From Cupriavidus pauculus (GTDB lineage: Bacteria; Pseudomonadota; Gammaproteobacteria; Burkholderiales; Burkholderiaceae), in the NCBI RefSeq assembly GCF_008693385.1, contig NZ_CP044065.1, positions 372,001 through 436,000 of the forward strand: 64,000 nucleotides of DNA, given 5' to 3'. Shown here piece after piece: positions 44,440-53,760 of this stretch. Numbering within the stretch: position 1 is the first letter of the stretch; every line of letters starts with the position of its first letter. Both the position numbers and the translations under genes were made by a program. The notes beneath the pieces are model-generated. The model saw nothing but the letters and a program-made list of their open reading frames with translations. It searched no databases and was not told the origin of the DNA.

Positions 44440-44545
44440 TGTGCCGATGTCCGGACGCGCGGTATCATGCGGGCGCTGACGGCCGGGGCGATCCTCCGCG
44501 CCCGACAGCGCCATAACCATAGCCAGCGAAGACAGGGAGAAAAAC

Positions 44546-45865
44546 ATGAGCAATGGCGAGCGTGCAGACGACGGCGGGTTCCTGCCGACATGGCGGCTCA
44601 AGACAGAAGGCGTGATCGCGCCCGATGAGCGCCTGCCCGCGGGGCAGACCATCCTGGCCGGTATCCAGCACGTGGTGGCGATGTTCGGTTCCACCGCGAT
44701 CGCGCCGATCCTGATGGGCTTCGCGCCCAATATCGCCATCCTGTTCTCGGGCATCGGCACCCTGATCTTCTTTCTCTGCGTGCGCGGCCGCGTGCCCAGC
44801 TACCTGGGCTCGAGCTTCGCATTCATCGCGGTGGTCATCGCGGCCACGGGCTACGGCGGCAGCGGTCCCAACGCGAATATCCCGCTCGCGCTCGGCGGCA
44901 TCATCGCGGCCGGGGCGTTATATACGGTCATCGGCCTGATCGTGCAGGCCGTGGGCTATGGCTGGGTCGAGCGCCTGATGCCGCCGGTGGTGACGGGCGC
45001 GATCGTCGCGGCCATCGGCCTGAATCTGGCGCCGGTGGCGGTCAAGGCCGTCAGCGCCGCGCCGCTCGACACATGGATCGGCCTGCTGACCGTGCTGGCC
45101 GTGGGCCTGGTCGCGGTGCGCGCGCCCGGCATGGCGGGCCGGCTGCCTGTGCTGCTCGGCGGCCTAGCCGGCTACCTCGCTTACTTCGTGGCGACGAACC
45201 TGATGGGCATGGGCAAGCCGATCGACTTCTCGGGCGTGGCATCGGCCGCGTGGTTCGGCATGCCGGCGTTTACGGCGCCCGTGTTCGATGCGGGCGCGAT
45301 GCTGCTGATCGCGCCCGTCGCGGTCGTGCTCGTGGCCGAGAACCTCGGCCATATCAAGGCCATCGGCGTGATGACGGGCCGCAATCTGGACCCGTACATC
45401 GGCCGCGCGTTCATCGGCGACGGCGTGGCGACGATGCTGTCCGCAAGCGGCGGCGGTACCGGCGTGACCACCTACGCCGAGAACATGGGCGTGATGGCGG
45501 TGACGCGCATCTACTCGACGCTGATCTTTATCGTCGCCGCGATCGTCGCGATCCTGCTCGGCTTCTCGCCGAAGTTCGGCGCGCTGATCCTGACGATTCC
45601 GGGTGCGGTCATCGGCGGGCTCACGATCGTCGTGTTCGGCCTGATTTCGGCCACCGCGGGCCGCATCTGGGTGCAGAACAACGTGGACTTCTCGAGCTCG
45701 CGCAACCTGATCACCGTGGGCGCCACGCTCACCGTGGCGGCCGGCGACCTCACGCTGCGGCTCGGCGGGCTGACGCTCGGCGGCATCGGCACGGCCACGT
45801 TCGGGGCCATCCTGCTGTATCACGTGCTGGGCGAAGGCAAGTCGGCGAAGGACGCCGCGCTGTAG
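44546..45865 (+). CDS. uraA: uracil/xanthine permease family transporter
   Basis: 439 residues with about 12-14 hydrophobic segments. NCS2 family: LAGIQHVVAMFGSTAIAP near residue 35, SSFAFIAVV, and the substrate motif around AENLGHIKAIG. It imports uracil or a related base with protons. GGGAGA lies 10-15 bases upstream of ATG. The nearby liv-amidase-hydrolase cluster may handle related nitrogen compounds, but the two are divergent and separate. Confidence 0.92.
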   Translation: MSNGERADDGGFLPTWRLKTEGVIAPDERLPAGQTILAGIQHVVAMFGSTAIAPILMGFAPNIAILFSGIGTLIFFLCVRGRVPSYLGSSFAFIAVVIAATGYGGSGPNANIPLALGGIIAAGALYTVIGLIVQAVGYGWVERLMPPVVTGAIVAAIGLNLAPVAVKAVSAAPLDTWIGLLTVLAVGLVAVRAPGMAGRLPVLLGGLAGYLAYFVATNLMGMGKPIDFSGVASAAWFGMPAFTAPVFDAGAMLLIAPVAVVLVAENLGHIKAIGVMTGRNLDPYIGRAFIGDGVATMLSASGGGTGVTTYAENMGVMAVTRIYSTLIFIVAAIVAILLGFSPKFGALILTIPGAVIGGLTIVVFGLISATAGRIWVQNNVDFSSSRNLITVGATLTVAAGDLTLRLGGLTLGGIGTATFGAILLYHVLGEGKSAKDAAL

Positions 45866-45880
45866 GTCGCGCTGTGGGCC
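45857..45880 (+). repeat. 12-bp direct repeat at the uraA stop
   Basis: GCGCTGTAGGTC (45857-45868, contains the TAG stop) is followed at once by GCGCTGTGGGCC (45869-45880), 10 of 12 matching and in frame. The stop is lost in the second copy (TGG). Confidence 0.55.
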
Positions 45881-45953
45881 ACATATCCGTGCTGGCTGCG
45901 GGGGTGTTTGTGGTGCATTACAATGGCCGCCGAACCCCCAAATAGCGCATCAC

Positions 45954-46856
45954 ATGGCCTACAAGACGATTGAGGACACCATCGGCAACACGCCGCTGGT
46001 CCGGCTGCAACGCATTCCTGGTGCCGCGCTCGAAGCGCGCGGCAATGTGATCCTTGGCAAGCTGGAGGGGAACAATCCCGCAGGCTCGGTCAAGGATCGT
46101 CCCGCGGTCTCGATGATTCGCCGCGCCGAGGAGCGCGGCCGCATCAAGCCCGGCGACACGCTGATCGAGGCGACGTCGGGCAATACGGGCATCGCGCTCG
46201 CCATGGCGGCCGCGATCCGCGGCTACCGCATGGTGCTGATCATGCCCGAGGACCTGAGCCTCGAGCGCCGCCAGAGCATGGCCGCATACGGCGCGGAAAT
46301 CATCCTCACCCCCGTCAAGGGCGGTATGGAATACGCGCGCGACCTCGCCGACTCGATGGAGCGCGATGGCAAGGGCGTGATCCTCGACCAGTTCGCGAAC
46401 CCCGACAATCCGCTCGCGCATTACGAGACGACCGGTCCCGAGATCTGGAACGATACCGAAGGCCGCATCACGCATTTCGTGTCGGCGATGGGCACCACCG
46501 GCACCATCACCGGTGTGTCGCGTTACCTGAAGGAAAAGAATCCGGCGATCCAGATCGTCGGCGCGCAGCCGGCCGAAGGCTCGCGCATTCCGGGCATTCG
46601 CAAGTGGCCGGAAGCGTACCTGCCCAAGATCTACGACGCGACCTTCGTCGATCGCACGGAACCCGTGAGCCAGGCCGATGCCGAGCACATGGCCCGCCGC
46701 ATGGCGCGCGAGGAAGGCATCTTCTGCGGCATCTCGGCCGCGGGCGCGCTATGCGTGGCGCTGCGGGTCGCCGAGGAAGTGGAAAACGCGACGATCGTGT
46801 TCGTCGTGTGCGACCGCGGCGACCGTTACCTTTCCACGGGCGTGTTCCCAGCCTGA
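45954..46856 (+). CDS. cysM: O-acetylserine sulfhydrylase B (cysteine synthase)
   Basis: 300 residues. PLP fold type II with the cofactor Lys47 in NNPAGSVKDRPA and the phosphate loop EATSGNTGIALA. The CysM form uses O-acetylserine (or phosphoserine-like substrates) with sulfide or thiosulfate to make cysteine or S-sulfocysteine. A TACAAT at 45919-45924 may be its -10. It converges on mltB; their stops share a palindrome. Confidence 0.95.
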   Translation: MAYKTIEDTIGNTPLVRLQRIPGAALEARGNVILGKLEGNNPAGSVKDRPAVSMIRRAEERGRIKPGDTLIEATSGNTGIALAMAAAIRGYRMVLIMPEDLSLERRQSMAAYGAEIILTPVKGGMEYARDLADSMERDGKGVILDQFANPDNPLAHYETTGPEIWNDTEGRITHFVSAMGTTGTITGVSRYLKEKNPAIQIVGAQPAEGSRIPGIRKWPEAYLPKIYDATFVDRTEPVSQADAEHMARRMAREEGIFCGISAAGALCVALRVAEEVENATIVFVVCDRGDRYLSTGVFPA

Positions 46857-46874
46857 TCGGCGGCCCGATCAGGC
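46851..46874. terminator. palindrome joining the cysM and mltB stop codons
   Basis: Perfect inverted repeat GCCTGATCGG (46851-46860) and CCGATCAGGC (46865-46874) with a CGGC loop. The left arm holds the cysM TGA (46854-46856) and the right arm the mltB TGA (46869-46871 on the minus strand). It could act as a short bidirectional 3' structure, though no T run follows. Confidence 0.6.
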
Positions 46875-48005
46875 CATCGCGGCCTTGACGGCTTCGCCCA
46901 GCTGGTAGACGGCCAGCGCATAGAAGAAGCTGCGGTTGTACCGCGTCAGCACATAGAAATTGCGCAGGCCGATCATGTACTCGGTGGGCTGGTTCGGCGT
47001 GGGCAGGTCCACCACGAGCACACCGGTCTCGCCTTCGCGCGCCGTATCGATCGGCTCGTCCACCCGCAGTCCCGCGCGCGTGAGCTGATTCAGCGTGCGC
47101 GTGGGCCACGGCTCGCCATCGGCGGCGGCAATCGCCACGCCGCGGCTGCCGTCGTCGCCGGCGATGCGCCAGACCACGGGCCGGCCCTGTTCCCATCCAT
47201 GCAGCTGCAGGAAGCGCCCGACGCTGCCGATCGCATCGACCGGGCTGTTGCGCAGGTCGATATGCCCGTCGTTGTCGTAGTCGATCGCGTATTCGCGCAG
47301 GCTGGTCGGCATGAACTGCGGAATGCCGATGGCCCCCGCGTACGAGCCCGTCACCGAGAACACATCGGTGCGCGTGTCGCGGCACCACAGCAGGTAGTCG
47401 GCCAGCTGGTCGCGGAACAGCTTCGTGCGCGCGTCGCGATTCGGCGTGTCGGGATAGTCGAACGCGAGCGTCGAGAGCGAGTCCATCACGCGGAACGAGC
47501 CCATGTCGCGGCCGTAGATCGTCTCGACGCCGATGATGCCGACGATGACGGAGGCGGGCACGCCGAACTCGGCTTCCGCACGGCGCAGCGTCTCGCGGTT
47601 CTGCTGCCAGAACCGGACGCCGGCATTGATGCGGATGGGTTCGATAAAGCGGGAACGGTACGCGCGCCAGCTCTTCTTGCCGGGCGTGGTCGGCGGCATG
47701 ATCAGCCGCGCCACGGTGGCGGAGTACGCGGTCTGGGCAAACCAGCCCTCGATGTCCGCGCGCGCGAAGCCGTTGCGCGCGACCATATCGTCGATAAACG
47801 CCCGAGCCTGCGGATGATTCTGATAACGGCCCGGATCGATCTCCTCTTCCCGTACGCTGACGCGGCGCTTGCCGGCGGCCAGCAGGGTAGGAGAGAGGCC
47901 GGAGAGGCCCATTGCGGCCGCACCGAGCGCGGCGCCCAATAACGTCCGTCGATGAGAGGTACGTCGATGAGACGGGCGTCGCGGGGTTCGCTGTTTCTCG
48001 TTCAT
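46869..48005 (-). CDS. mltB: lytic murein transglycosylase B-type
   Basis: 378 residues from ATG 48005 (MNEKQRTPRR). The N-terminus has a repeat SHRRTSHRRT before a hydrophobic segment, which reads like a twin-arginine (RRTLLG) export signal. The MltB/SLT70-3 catalytic domain has its acid Glu161 in GIIGVETIYGRDMG and the later text GAIGIPQFMPTSLREYAIDYD. It cleaves peptidoglycan with 1,6-anhydro ring formation. No lipobox is seen, so it is soluble or anchored by its signal. Confidence 0.93.
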   Translation of the reverse strand: MNEKQRTPRRPSHRRTSHRRTLLGAALGAAAMGLSGLSPTLLAAGKRRVSVREEEIDPGRYQNHPQARAFIDDMVARNGFARADIEGWFAQTAYSATVARLIMPPTTPGKKSWRAYRSRFIEPIRINAGVRFWQQNRETLRRAEAEFGVPASVIVGIIGVETIYGRDMGSFRVMDSLSTLAFDYPDTPNRDARTKLFRDQLADYLLWCRDTRTDVFSVTGSYAGAIGIPQFMPTSLREYAIDYDNDGHIDLRNSPVDAIGSVGRFLQLHGWEQGRPVVWRIAGDDGSRGVAIAAADGEPWPTRTLNQLTRAGLRVDEPIDTAREGETGVLVVDLPTPNQPTEYMIGLRNFYVLTRYNRSFFYALAVYQLGEAVKAAMA

Positions 48006-48099
48006 GTTGTCCTTTGCCAGTCGCGGACGAGTATAACGGACCCATCCGACGTCCTGTGCTAACGTAACGTTCGGAGACAAACTTGAACCCACAAACACG

Positions 48100-49023
48100 A
48101 TGCCAACGGGCTATTACACTCACCCGGCGTTCCTGTTGCACGAGATGGGGCATTTCCATCCCGAATGCCCGGAGCGGCTGCAGGCGATCGAGGACCACCT
48201 GATCTCGCACGCGGTGGACGGCCTGCTCGACCACCGCGAGGCGCCGGCGGCCACCAGCGAGCAGATCGAGCGCGTGCATCGGCCCGACTACGTGAGCGGG
48301 CTGGCGTCGATCAGCCCCGCCGAGGGGTATTTCCAGATCGATCCCGATACCGCGATGAACCGCCATACGCTGACCGCCGCCACCCATGCGGCCGGCGCGG
48401 CCGTGGCGGCCACCGACGCGGTGATCGCGGGCGAGCTCGAGAACGCGTTCTGCTGCGTCCGCCCGCCGGGCCATCACGCCGAGCCCGGCCGCGCGATGGG
48501 GTTCTGCTTCTACAACAACGTGGCCATCGCCGCGCGCCATGCGCTGGCGGCCCATGGGCTGAAGCGCGTCGCGGTCATCGACTTCGACGTCCACCACGGC
48601 AACGGCACCGAGGCCGCGTTCCGCAACGATCCGCAGGTGCTGATGTGCAGCTTCTTCCAGCATCCGTTCTATCCGTACAGCGGCACGGACAACGTCGCGC
48701 CCAACATGTCGAACATTCCGCTGCCCGCGTATAGCAACGGCATGGCCGTGCGCGAGGTGGTGGAAACGATCTGGCTGCCGCGGCTCGACGAATTCAAGCC
48801 CGAGATGCTGTTTATCTCCGCCGGCTTCGATGCGCACCGCGAGGACGACCTCGGCCAGATGGGGCTCGTGGAGCAGGACTATGCATGGATCACCGCGCAA
48901 CTGATCGCCGTGGCGCGGACCCATGCGCGCGGCCGGATCGTCAGCTGTCTGGAGGGCGGCTACAACCTCAGCGCGCTGGGCCGCAGCGTGCTGGCCCATC
49001 TGAAGGTCCTGCTGGAAACCTAA
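48100..49023 (+). CDS. histone deacetylase-family (AcuC/AphA-type) deacetylase
   Basis: 307 residues. Arginase/HDAC fold: VRPPGHHAEPGRAMGFCFYNN, zinc residues in VIDFDVHHGNGTE, and ISAGFDAHREDDLG. Such bacterial enzymes remove acetyl groups from polyamines or small molecules. It diverges from mltB and lies upstream of metNIQ, separated by a structured AT-rich gap. Substrate unknown. Confidence 0.93.
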   Translation: MPTGYYTHPAFLLHEMGHFHPECPERLQAIEDHLISHAVDGLLDHREAPAATSEQIERVHRPDYVSGLASISPAEGYFQIDPDTAMNRHTLTAATHAAGAAVAATDAVIAGELENAFCCVRPPGHHAEPGRAMGFCFYNNVAIAARHALAAHGLKRVAVIDFDVHHGNGTEAAFRNDPQVLMCSFFQHPFYPYSGTDNVAPNMSNIPLPAYSNGMAVREVVETIWLPRLDEFKPEMLFISAGFDAHREDDLGQMGLVEQDYAWITAQLIAVARTHARGRIVSCLEGGYNLSALGRSVLAHLKVLLET

Positions 49024-49025
49024 AG

Positions 49026-49191
49026 ATGCATATAAAGCACTTTATGGTGTTTTATATGCCATCTATGCATAAGGGCATCGAAAAAATCTCGTTTGAGGTA
49101 TGAAGGCGTTCGCATAAAATGCGGGCTTCGCCAAATCCAAGTGCGGCAACAGCGCTCGAGCCCGTCTCGCCTGTTGCCGTTTTCATTTCTC
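49026..49191 (+). promoter_or_regulatory. metNIQ promoter and leader with terminator-like hairpin
   Basis: An imperfect palindrome ATGCATATAAAGCAC (49026-49040) with GTGTTTTATATGCCAT (49047-49062) is followed by a probable promoter, TTGAGG (49093-49098), 16-base spacer, TAAAAT (49115-49120). The resulting leader (about 65 nt) folds as CGGCAACAG (49144-49152) with CTGTTGCCG (49171-49179) followed by TTTTC. The ATG comes 12 bases later without a Shine-Dalgarno. It looks like an attenuator or a start-region hairpin. Confidence 0.55.
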
Positions 49192-50226
49192 ATGATCGAA
49201 CTGCAAGGACTCTCGCAGCGCTTCCCCGGCGGGTCCGGTGAAGTCCATGCGCTACGGGATGTCAGCCTCGGCATCGCCGCGGGCGAGATCTTCGGCATTA
49301 TCGGCCGCAGCGGCGCGGGCAAGAGCACGCTCGTGCGTGCCATCAACCTGCTGAACCGCCCGACCGCGGGCCGCGTGATCGTCGGCGGCCAGGACCTGAC
49401 CGCGCTGGACACGGCCGCACTGCGCGAAGCCCGGCGCGAGATCGGCATGATCTTCCAGCACTTCAACCTGCTGTCGTCGCGCACGGTCTACGACAACGTG
49501 GCGCTGCCGCTGGAGCTGGCGGGCAAGTCGAAGCGCGAGATCGCCGAGACGGTGCTGCCGCTGCTCGAGCTCGTCGGCCTGTCCGCGCTGCGCGACCGGT
49601 ATCCCGCGCAGATCAGCGGCGGGCAGAAGCAGCGCGTGGGTATCGCGCGCGCGCTGGCCAGCAAGCCCAAGGTGCTGCTCTCCGACGAGGCCACGTCCGC
49701 GCTCGACCCCGAAACCACGCGCTCGATTCTCGAACTGCTGCGCAAGATCAATCGCGAGCTGGGTCTGACCATCGTGATGATCACGCACCAGATGGAGGTC
49801 ATCAAGCAGGTCTGCGATCGCGTGGCCGTGCTCGAGGCCGGCAGCGTGGTCGAGACGGGCCGCGTGATCGACGTATTCCTGCGGCCGCAGCACGAGGTCA
49901 CGCGCGCGATGATCGGCGACGTGATCGCGCAGGAGCTGCCCCAGAGCGTGCTCAAGCGCGTGGAGTCGCGGCTCGGCAATGGGCGCGACCACGTCTATCG
50001 CCTGGCCTTCACGGGCGAGAACGTCGATCAGCCCGTGCTCGCGCAGGCGATTCGCCAGCATGGGCTCGACTTCAATATCCTGCACGGCCATATCGACGAG
50101 ATCCAGGGCCAGGCCTTCGGCTCGCTCGCGATCATGGCGACCGGCGAACCCGAGGATGTGCGGGCGGCCATGGAATACCTGCGCACGCAGGGCGTGGTGG
50201 TGGAGGAGATCGATCATGTGGTCTGA
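49192..50226 (+). CDS. metN: methionine ABC transporter ATPase MetN
   Basis: 344 residues from ATG 49192 ([14 protein letters not shown]). Walker [10 protein letters not shown] at 38-46, signature [15 protein letters not shown], Walker [15 protein letters not shown]. The C-terminal NIL (ACT-like) domain (about 265-344) senses methionine and inhibits transport. Overlaps metI by 11 bases. Confidence 0.96.
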   Translation: MIELQGLSQRFPGGSGEVHALRDVSLGIAAGEIFGIIGRSGAGKSTLVRAINLLNRPTAGRVIVGGQDLTALDTAALREARREIGMIFQHFNLLSSRTVYDNVALPLELAGKSKREIAETVLPLLELVGLSALRDRYPAQISGGQKQRVGIARALASKPKVLLSDEATSALDPETTRSILELLRKINRELGLTIVMITHQMEVIKQVCDRVAVLEAGSVVETGRVIDVFLRPQHEVTRAMIGDVIAQELPQSVLKRVESRLGNGRDHVYRLAFTGENVDQPVLAQAIRQHGLDFNILHGHIDEIQGQAFGSLAIMATGEPEDVRAAMEYLRTQGVVVEEIDHVV

Positions 50227-50872
50227 AGAATTGCTGGACCTGTTTCTGGGATCGTTCGGCGAGACCCTGCTGATGGTGGGCATCTCGGGCGTGGTCGGCG
50301 CGTTGTTCGGCGTTCCGCTCGGCGTGCTGCTGCACCTGACCAACCGCGGCGGCGTGCTGTCGCACCCGCTGTTCAACCGCACCATCGGCGTGGTGGTCAA
50401 CGCGGTGCGCTCCATTCCGTTCATCATCCTGCTGGTGGTCGTCATTCCGTTCACGCGCTTTATCGTGGGCTCCTCCATCGGGACCACGGCCGCGGTCGTG
50501 CCGCTGACCATCGCCGCAGTGCCGTTTATCGCGCGCCTCGTGGAAGCGGCGCTGCGCGAAGTGGACAAGGGCCTCGTCGAGGCCGCGCAGGCCATGGGCG
50601 CGACCACGCGCCAGATCGTCTGGAAGGTGCTGCTGCCCGAGGCGATGCCCGGCATCGTCGCGGGACTGACCATCACGTTCGTGAGCCTCGTCGGCTATTC
50701 GGCGATGGCCGGCGCGATCGGCGGTGGCGGTCTGGGCGACCTCGGCATCCGCTACGGTTACCAGCGCTATATCACCGAGGTGATGGTCGCGGTGGTGATC
50801 ATCCTGATCGTTTTCGTGCAGGCCGTGCAGAGTTTCGGTGACTGGCTGGTTCGCCGCATCAGTCATCGCTGA
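50216..50872 (+). CDS. metI: methionine ABC transporter permease MetI
   Basis: 218 residues from ATG 50216. Five membrane segments, and the coupling motif [22 protein letters not shown] near 126-147. It forms the methionine channel with MetN. The overlap with metN and the 37-bp gap to metQ mark a single operon. Confidence 0.96.
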   Translation: MWSEELLDLFLGSFGETLLMVGISGVVGALFGVPLGVLLHLTNRGGVLSHPLFNRTIGVVVNAVRSIPFIILLVVVIPFTRFIVGSSIGTTAAVVPLTIAAVPFIARLVEAALREVDKGLVEAAQAMGATTRQIVWKVLLPEAMPGIVAGLTITFVSLVGYSAMAGAIGGGGLGDLGIRYGYQRYITEVMVAVVIILIVFVQAVQSFGDWLVRRISHR

Positions 50873-50909
50873 TCAACGCATCACATCATCAAGCTAGAGA
50901 GAAATCGAC

Positions 50910-51710
50910 ATGCAACGTCGCAACATGCTGAAGACCGTCGTCGCGCTGGGCGCGGCATCGCTGGTGCTGTCCACGGGCGCGAACGCGCAGGAGAAACCGA
51001 TCAAGGTCGGCGTGACGGGCGGTCCGCACGCGCAGATCATGGAGCAGGTGAAGAAGGTCGCCGCCAAGGACGGCCTCAATATCCAGGTGGTCGAGTTCAG
51101 CGACTACATCCAGCCGAACGCCGCGCTGCAGGCCGGCGACCTCGATGCCAACAGCTACCAGCATCTGCCGTACCTCGAGGCGCAGATCAAGGACCGCGGC
51201 TACAAGTTCAGCAACGTGGGCTTCACGGTGACGTTCCCGATGGGCGTGTACTCCAAGAAGATCAAGTCGCTCGACCAGCTCAAGAACGGCGCGCGCGTCG
51301 GCGTGCCCAACGACCCGACCAACGGCGGCCGCGGCCTGCTGCTGCTCCAGGCCAAGGGCCTGATCAAGCTGCGTCCGGACGCGGGCCTGAAGGCCACGCC
51401 GCTCGATATCGTCGAGAACCCGCGCAAGATCAAGATCGTCGAACTGGACGCCGCGCAGCTGCCGCGTTCGCTGGATGACCTCGACGCCGCCGCGATCAAC
51501 GGCAACTACGCCGAATCGGCCGGCCTCTCGCCGACGCGCGACGCGATCGCCACGGAAGGTCCGAAGGGCCCGTACGCGAACCTGCTGGCCGTGCGCACCG
51601 CGGACAAGGACAAGCCGTGGGTCGCCAAGCTGGTCAAGGCCTACCACTCGCCGGAAGTGAAGCAGTACATCACGACGACGTTCAAGGAATCGGTCATCGC
51701 GGCCTGGTGA
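50910..51710 (+). CDS. metQ: methionine-binding (lipo)protein MetQ
   Basis: 266 residues. Signal peptide MQRRNMLKTVVALGAASLVLSTGANAQ without a lipobox Cys, so it is a soluble periplasmic protein here. NlpA/MetQ family text: IKVGVTGGPHAQIMEQVKK, QPNAALQAGDLDANSYQHLPYL, VGVPNDPTNGGRGLLLLQ. It captures D/L-methionine for MetNI. A terminator follows. Confidence 0.95.
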   Translation: MQRRNMLKTVVALGAASLVLSTGANAQEKPIKVGVTGGPHAQIMEQVKKVAAKDGLNIQVVEFSDYIQPNAALQAGDLDANSYQHLPYLEAQIKDRGYKFSNVGFTVTFPMGVYSKKIKSLDQLKNGARVGVPNDPTNGGRGLLLLQAKGLIKLRPDAGLKATPLDIVENPRKIKIVELDAAQLPRSLDDLDAAAINGNYAESAGLSPTRDAIATEGPKGPYANLLAVRTADKDKPWVAKLVKAYHSPEVKQYITTTFKESVIAAW

Positions 51711-51740
51711 TCCGTCACCGACGAGCGGCATGCCTCGGGC

Positions 51741-51773
51741 CCTCGGGTTTTCCCTGAAGGCAACCGAGGTTTT
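51741..51773 (+). terminator. metNIQ terminator
   Basis: Stem CCTCGG (51741-51746) with CCGAGG (51764-51769) followed by TTTT. An extra copy of CCTCGG lies just upstream at 51733-51738, allowing an alternative stem. Confidence 0.65.
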
Positions 51774-51966
51774 CGTCGAAACGCTGTCCACGGGCCGGAA
51801 CCTGCGGCACAATGGTCGGCGAATCTGGATCTGCCGGGCGATGCCCGGCAATCTTAGCCGGAAAAATAGTACGATCGTTCGGAAAACCGGATCGGCCTGA
51901 AGCCGGTGGGTATAATGGCGGGCGATTTCAAATCTTTGACTATCCAGCAATCAGTGGAGTGAGCGC
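51774..51966 (+). promoter_or_regulatory. etfBA promoter region
   Basis: A perfect hairpin TGCCGGGC (51832-51839) with GCCCGGCA (51843-51850), then a consensus TATAAT at 51911-51916. The -35 is not obvious. The transcript would begin near 51923, giving a leader of about 45 bases to etfB. Confidence 0.5.
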
Positions 51967-52716
51967 ATGAAAGTACTCGTCGCAGTCAAGCGGGTGGTGG
52001 ACTACAACGTGAAGGTCCGCGTGAAGTCGGATGGCTCGGGCGTTGACCTGGCCAACGTGAAGATGAGCATGAACCCGTTCGACGAGATCGCTGTGGAAGA
52101 GGCGGTCCGTCTGAAGGAAGCCGGCGTGGTGACCGAAGTGATCGCCGTGTCGTGCGGCGTGACGCAGTGCCAGGAAACGCTGCGTACCGCGATGGCCATC
52201 GGCGCCGACCGCGGCATTCTGGTCGAATCCGCCGAAGACCTGCAGCCGCTGGCCGTGGCCAAGCTGCTCAAGGCGCTGATCGACAAGGAACAGCCGCAGC
52301 TCGTGATCCTGGGCAAGCAGGCCATCGACGACGACTCCAACCAGACTGGCCAGATGGTGGCCGCGCTGGCGGGCCTGCCGCAGGCGACGTTCGCCTCGAA
52401 GGTCGTGGTCGCGGACGGCAAGGCTTCCGTGACGCGTGAAGTGGATGGCGGTCTCGAAACCATTTCGGTGAAGCTGCCGGCCGTGGTGACCACCGACCTG
52501 CGCCTGAACGAGCCGCGCTACGTGACGCTGCCCAACATCATGAAGGCGAAGAAGAAGCCGCTCGAAACCGTCAAGCCGGAAGACCTCGGCGTGGACGTCA
52601 AGCCGCGCCTCTCGACCGTGAAGGTCGTGGAGCCGCCCAAGCGCAGCGCGGGCGTGATGGTGCCGGACGTCGCGACGCTGGTGCAAAAGCTGAAGAACGA
52701 AGCCAAGGTTATCTGA
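51967..52716 (+). CDS. etfB: electron transfer flavoprotein subunit beta
   Basis: 249 residues. Begins [20 protein letters not shown] and carries [27 protein letters not shown], the AMP/FAD-contact loop of EtfB. ETF takes electrons from acyl-CoA dehydrogenases and passes them to ETF-ubiquinone oxidoreductase. etfA follows after 17 bp. Confidence 0.97.
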   Translation: MKVLVAVKRVVDYNVKVRVKSDGSGVDLANVKMSMNPFDEIAVEEAVRLKEAGVVTEVIAVSCGVTQCQETLRTAMAIGADRGILVESAEDLQPLAVAKLLKALIDKEQPQLVILGKQAIDDDSNQTGQMVAALAGLPQATFASKVVVADGKASVTREVDGGLETISVKLPAVVTTDLRLNEPRYVTLPNIMKAKKKPLETVKPEDLGVDVKPRLSTVKVVEPPKRSAGVMVPDVATLVQKLKNEAKVI

Positions 52717-52733
52717 GCGCGGAGAGAGAAAAC

Positions 52734-53669
52734 ATGACTGCACTCGTCATTGCTGAACACGACAATCAATCGATCAAGGCCGCCACGCTCAACGTCGTGA
52801 CGGCTGCCGCCCAGTGCGGCGGCGACGTTCACGTGATCGTGGCCGGCGCCAATGCCAAGGCCGCCGCCGATGCCACCGCGAAGATCGCGGGCGTGAGCAA
52901 GGTCCTGCTGGCCGACGCGCCGTACTTCGCCGACGGCCTGGCCGAGAACGTGGCCGAGCAGGTGCTCGCGATCGCCAGCGACTATTCGCACATCCTGGCG
53001 CCGGCAACCGCGTACGGCAAGAACATCCTGCCGCGCGTGGCCGCCAAGCTCGACGTCGCGCAGCTGTCGGATATCACGAGGGTGGATTCGCCCGACACGT
53101 TCGAGCGTCCGATCTACGCTGGCAACGCGATTGCCACCGTGAAGTCGGCCGACAAGATCAAGGTGATCACCGTGCGCGGCACGGCGTTCGACCCGGCCGC
53201 GACGGAAGGCGGCTCGGCCAGCGTGGATACGCTGCAGGCCGTGGCCGACGCGGGCATCTCCCAATTCGTGTCGCGCGAAGTCACCAAGAGCGATCGTCCC
53301 GAACTGACCGCCGCCAAGATCATCGTGTCCGGTGGCCGTGGCGTGGGGTCGGGCGAGAACTACACCAAGGTGCTGACGCCGCTGGCGGACAAGCTGAACG
53401 CGGCGCTGGGCGCCTCGCGCGCGGCCGTGGACGCGGGCTTCGTGCCGAACGACTATCAGGTCGGCCAGACCGGCAAGATCGTCGCGCCGCAGCTGTATAT
53501 CGCGGTGGGTATCTCGGGTGCGATCCAGCATCTGGCCGGCATGAAGGACTCCAAGGTGATCGTCGCGATCAACAAGGACGCCGAAGCCCCGATCTTCTCG
53601 GTGGCCGACTACGGCCTCGTGGGCGACCTGAACACCGTGGTGCCGGAGCTGGTGTCCGCGCTGGGCTGA
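52734..53669 (+). CDS. etfA: electron transfer flavoprotein subunit alpha
   Basis: 311 residues. The C-terminal FAD domain shows [32 protein letters not shown] and [17 protein letters not shown]. It forms the FAD-bearing dimer with EtfB. An acyl-CoA dehydrogenase lies downstream behind a terminator, fitting a fatty-acid oxidation context. Confidence 0.97.
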   Translation: MTALVIAEHDNQSIKAATLNVVTAAAQCGGDVHVIVAGANAKAAADATAKIAGVSKVLLADAPYFADGLAENVAEQVLAIASDYSHILAPATAYGKNILPRVAAKLDVAQLSDITRVDSPDTFERPIYAGNAIATVKSADKIKVITVRGTAFDPAATEGGSASVDTLQAVADAGISQFVSREVTKSDRPELTAAKIIVSGGRGVGSGENYTKVLTPLADKLNAALGASRAAVDAGFVPNDYQVGQTGKIVAPQLYIAVGISGAIQHLAGMKDSKVIVAINKDAEAPIFSVADYGLVGDLNTVVPELVSALG

Positions 53670-53694
53670 TCCACCGGCACAAGAAGAAAAAAAT

Positions 53695-53729
53695 AGCCGT
53701 TCCGGGCGCGTCCCGCGAGCGGCTTTTTT
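53695..53729 (+). terminator. etfBA terminator
   Basis: Outer stem AGCCG (53695-53699) with CGGCT (53720-53724), an inner GGG/CCC pairing, and a T run 53724-53729. It ends 31 bases before the acyl-CoA dehydrogenase ATG. Confidence 0.8.
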
Positions 53730-53760
53730 ATACGTTCATACCGAGGACGAGGAGACATCG

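Noticed and set aside
46507..48999. 830-residue leftward frame spanning mltB and parts of cysM and the deacetylase gene
   Set aside because: Crosses three real genes in the wrong frame; no motif.
49026..49191. SAM riboswitch before metN
   Set aside because: No known SAM or SAH aptamer core was recognised; only a simple hairpin is seen, so it is reported as a candidate leader.
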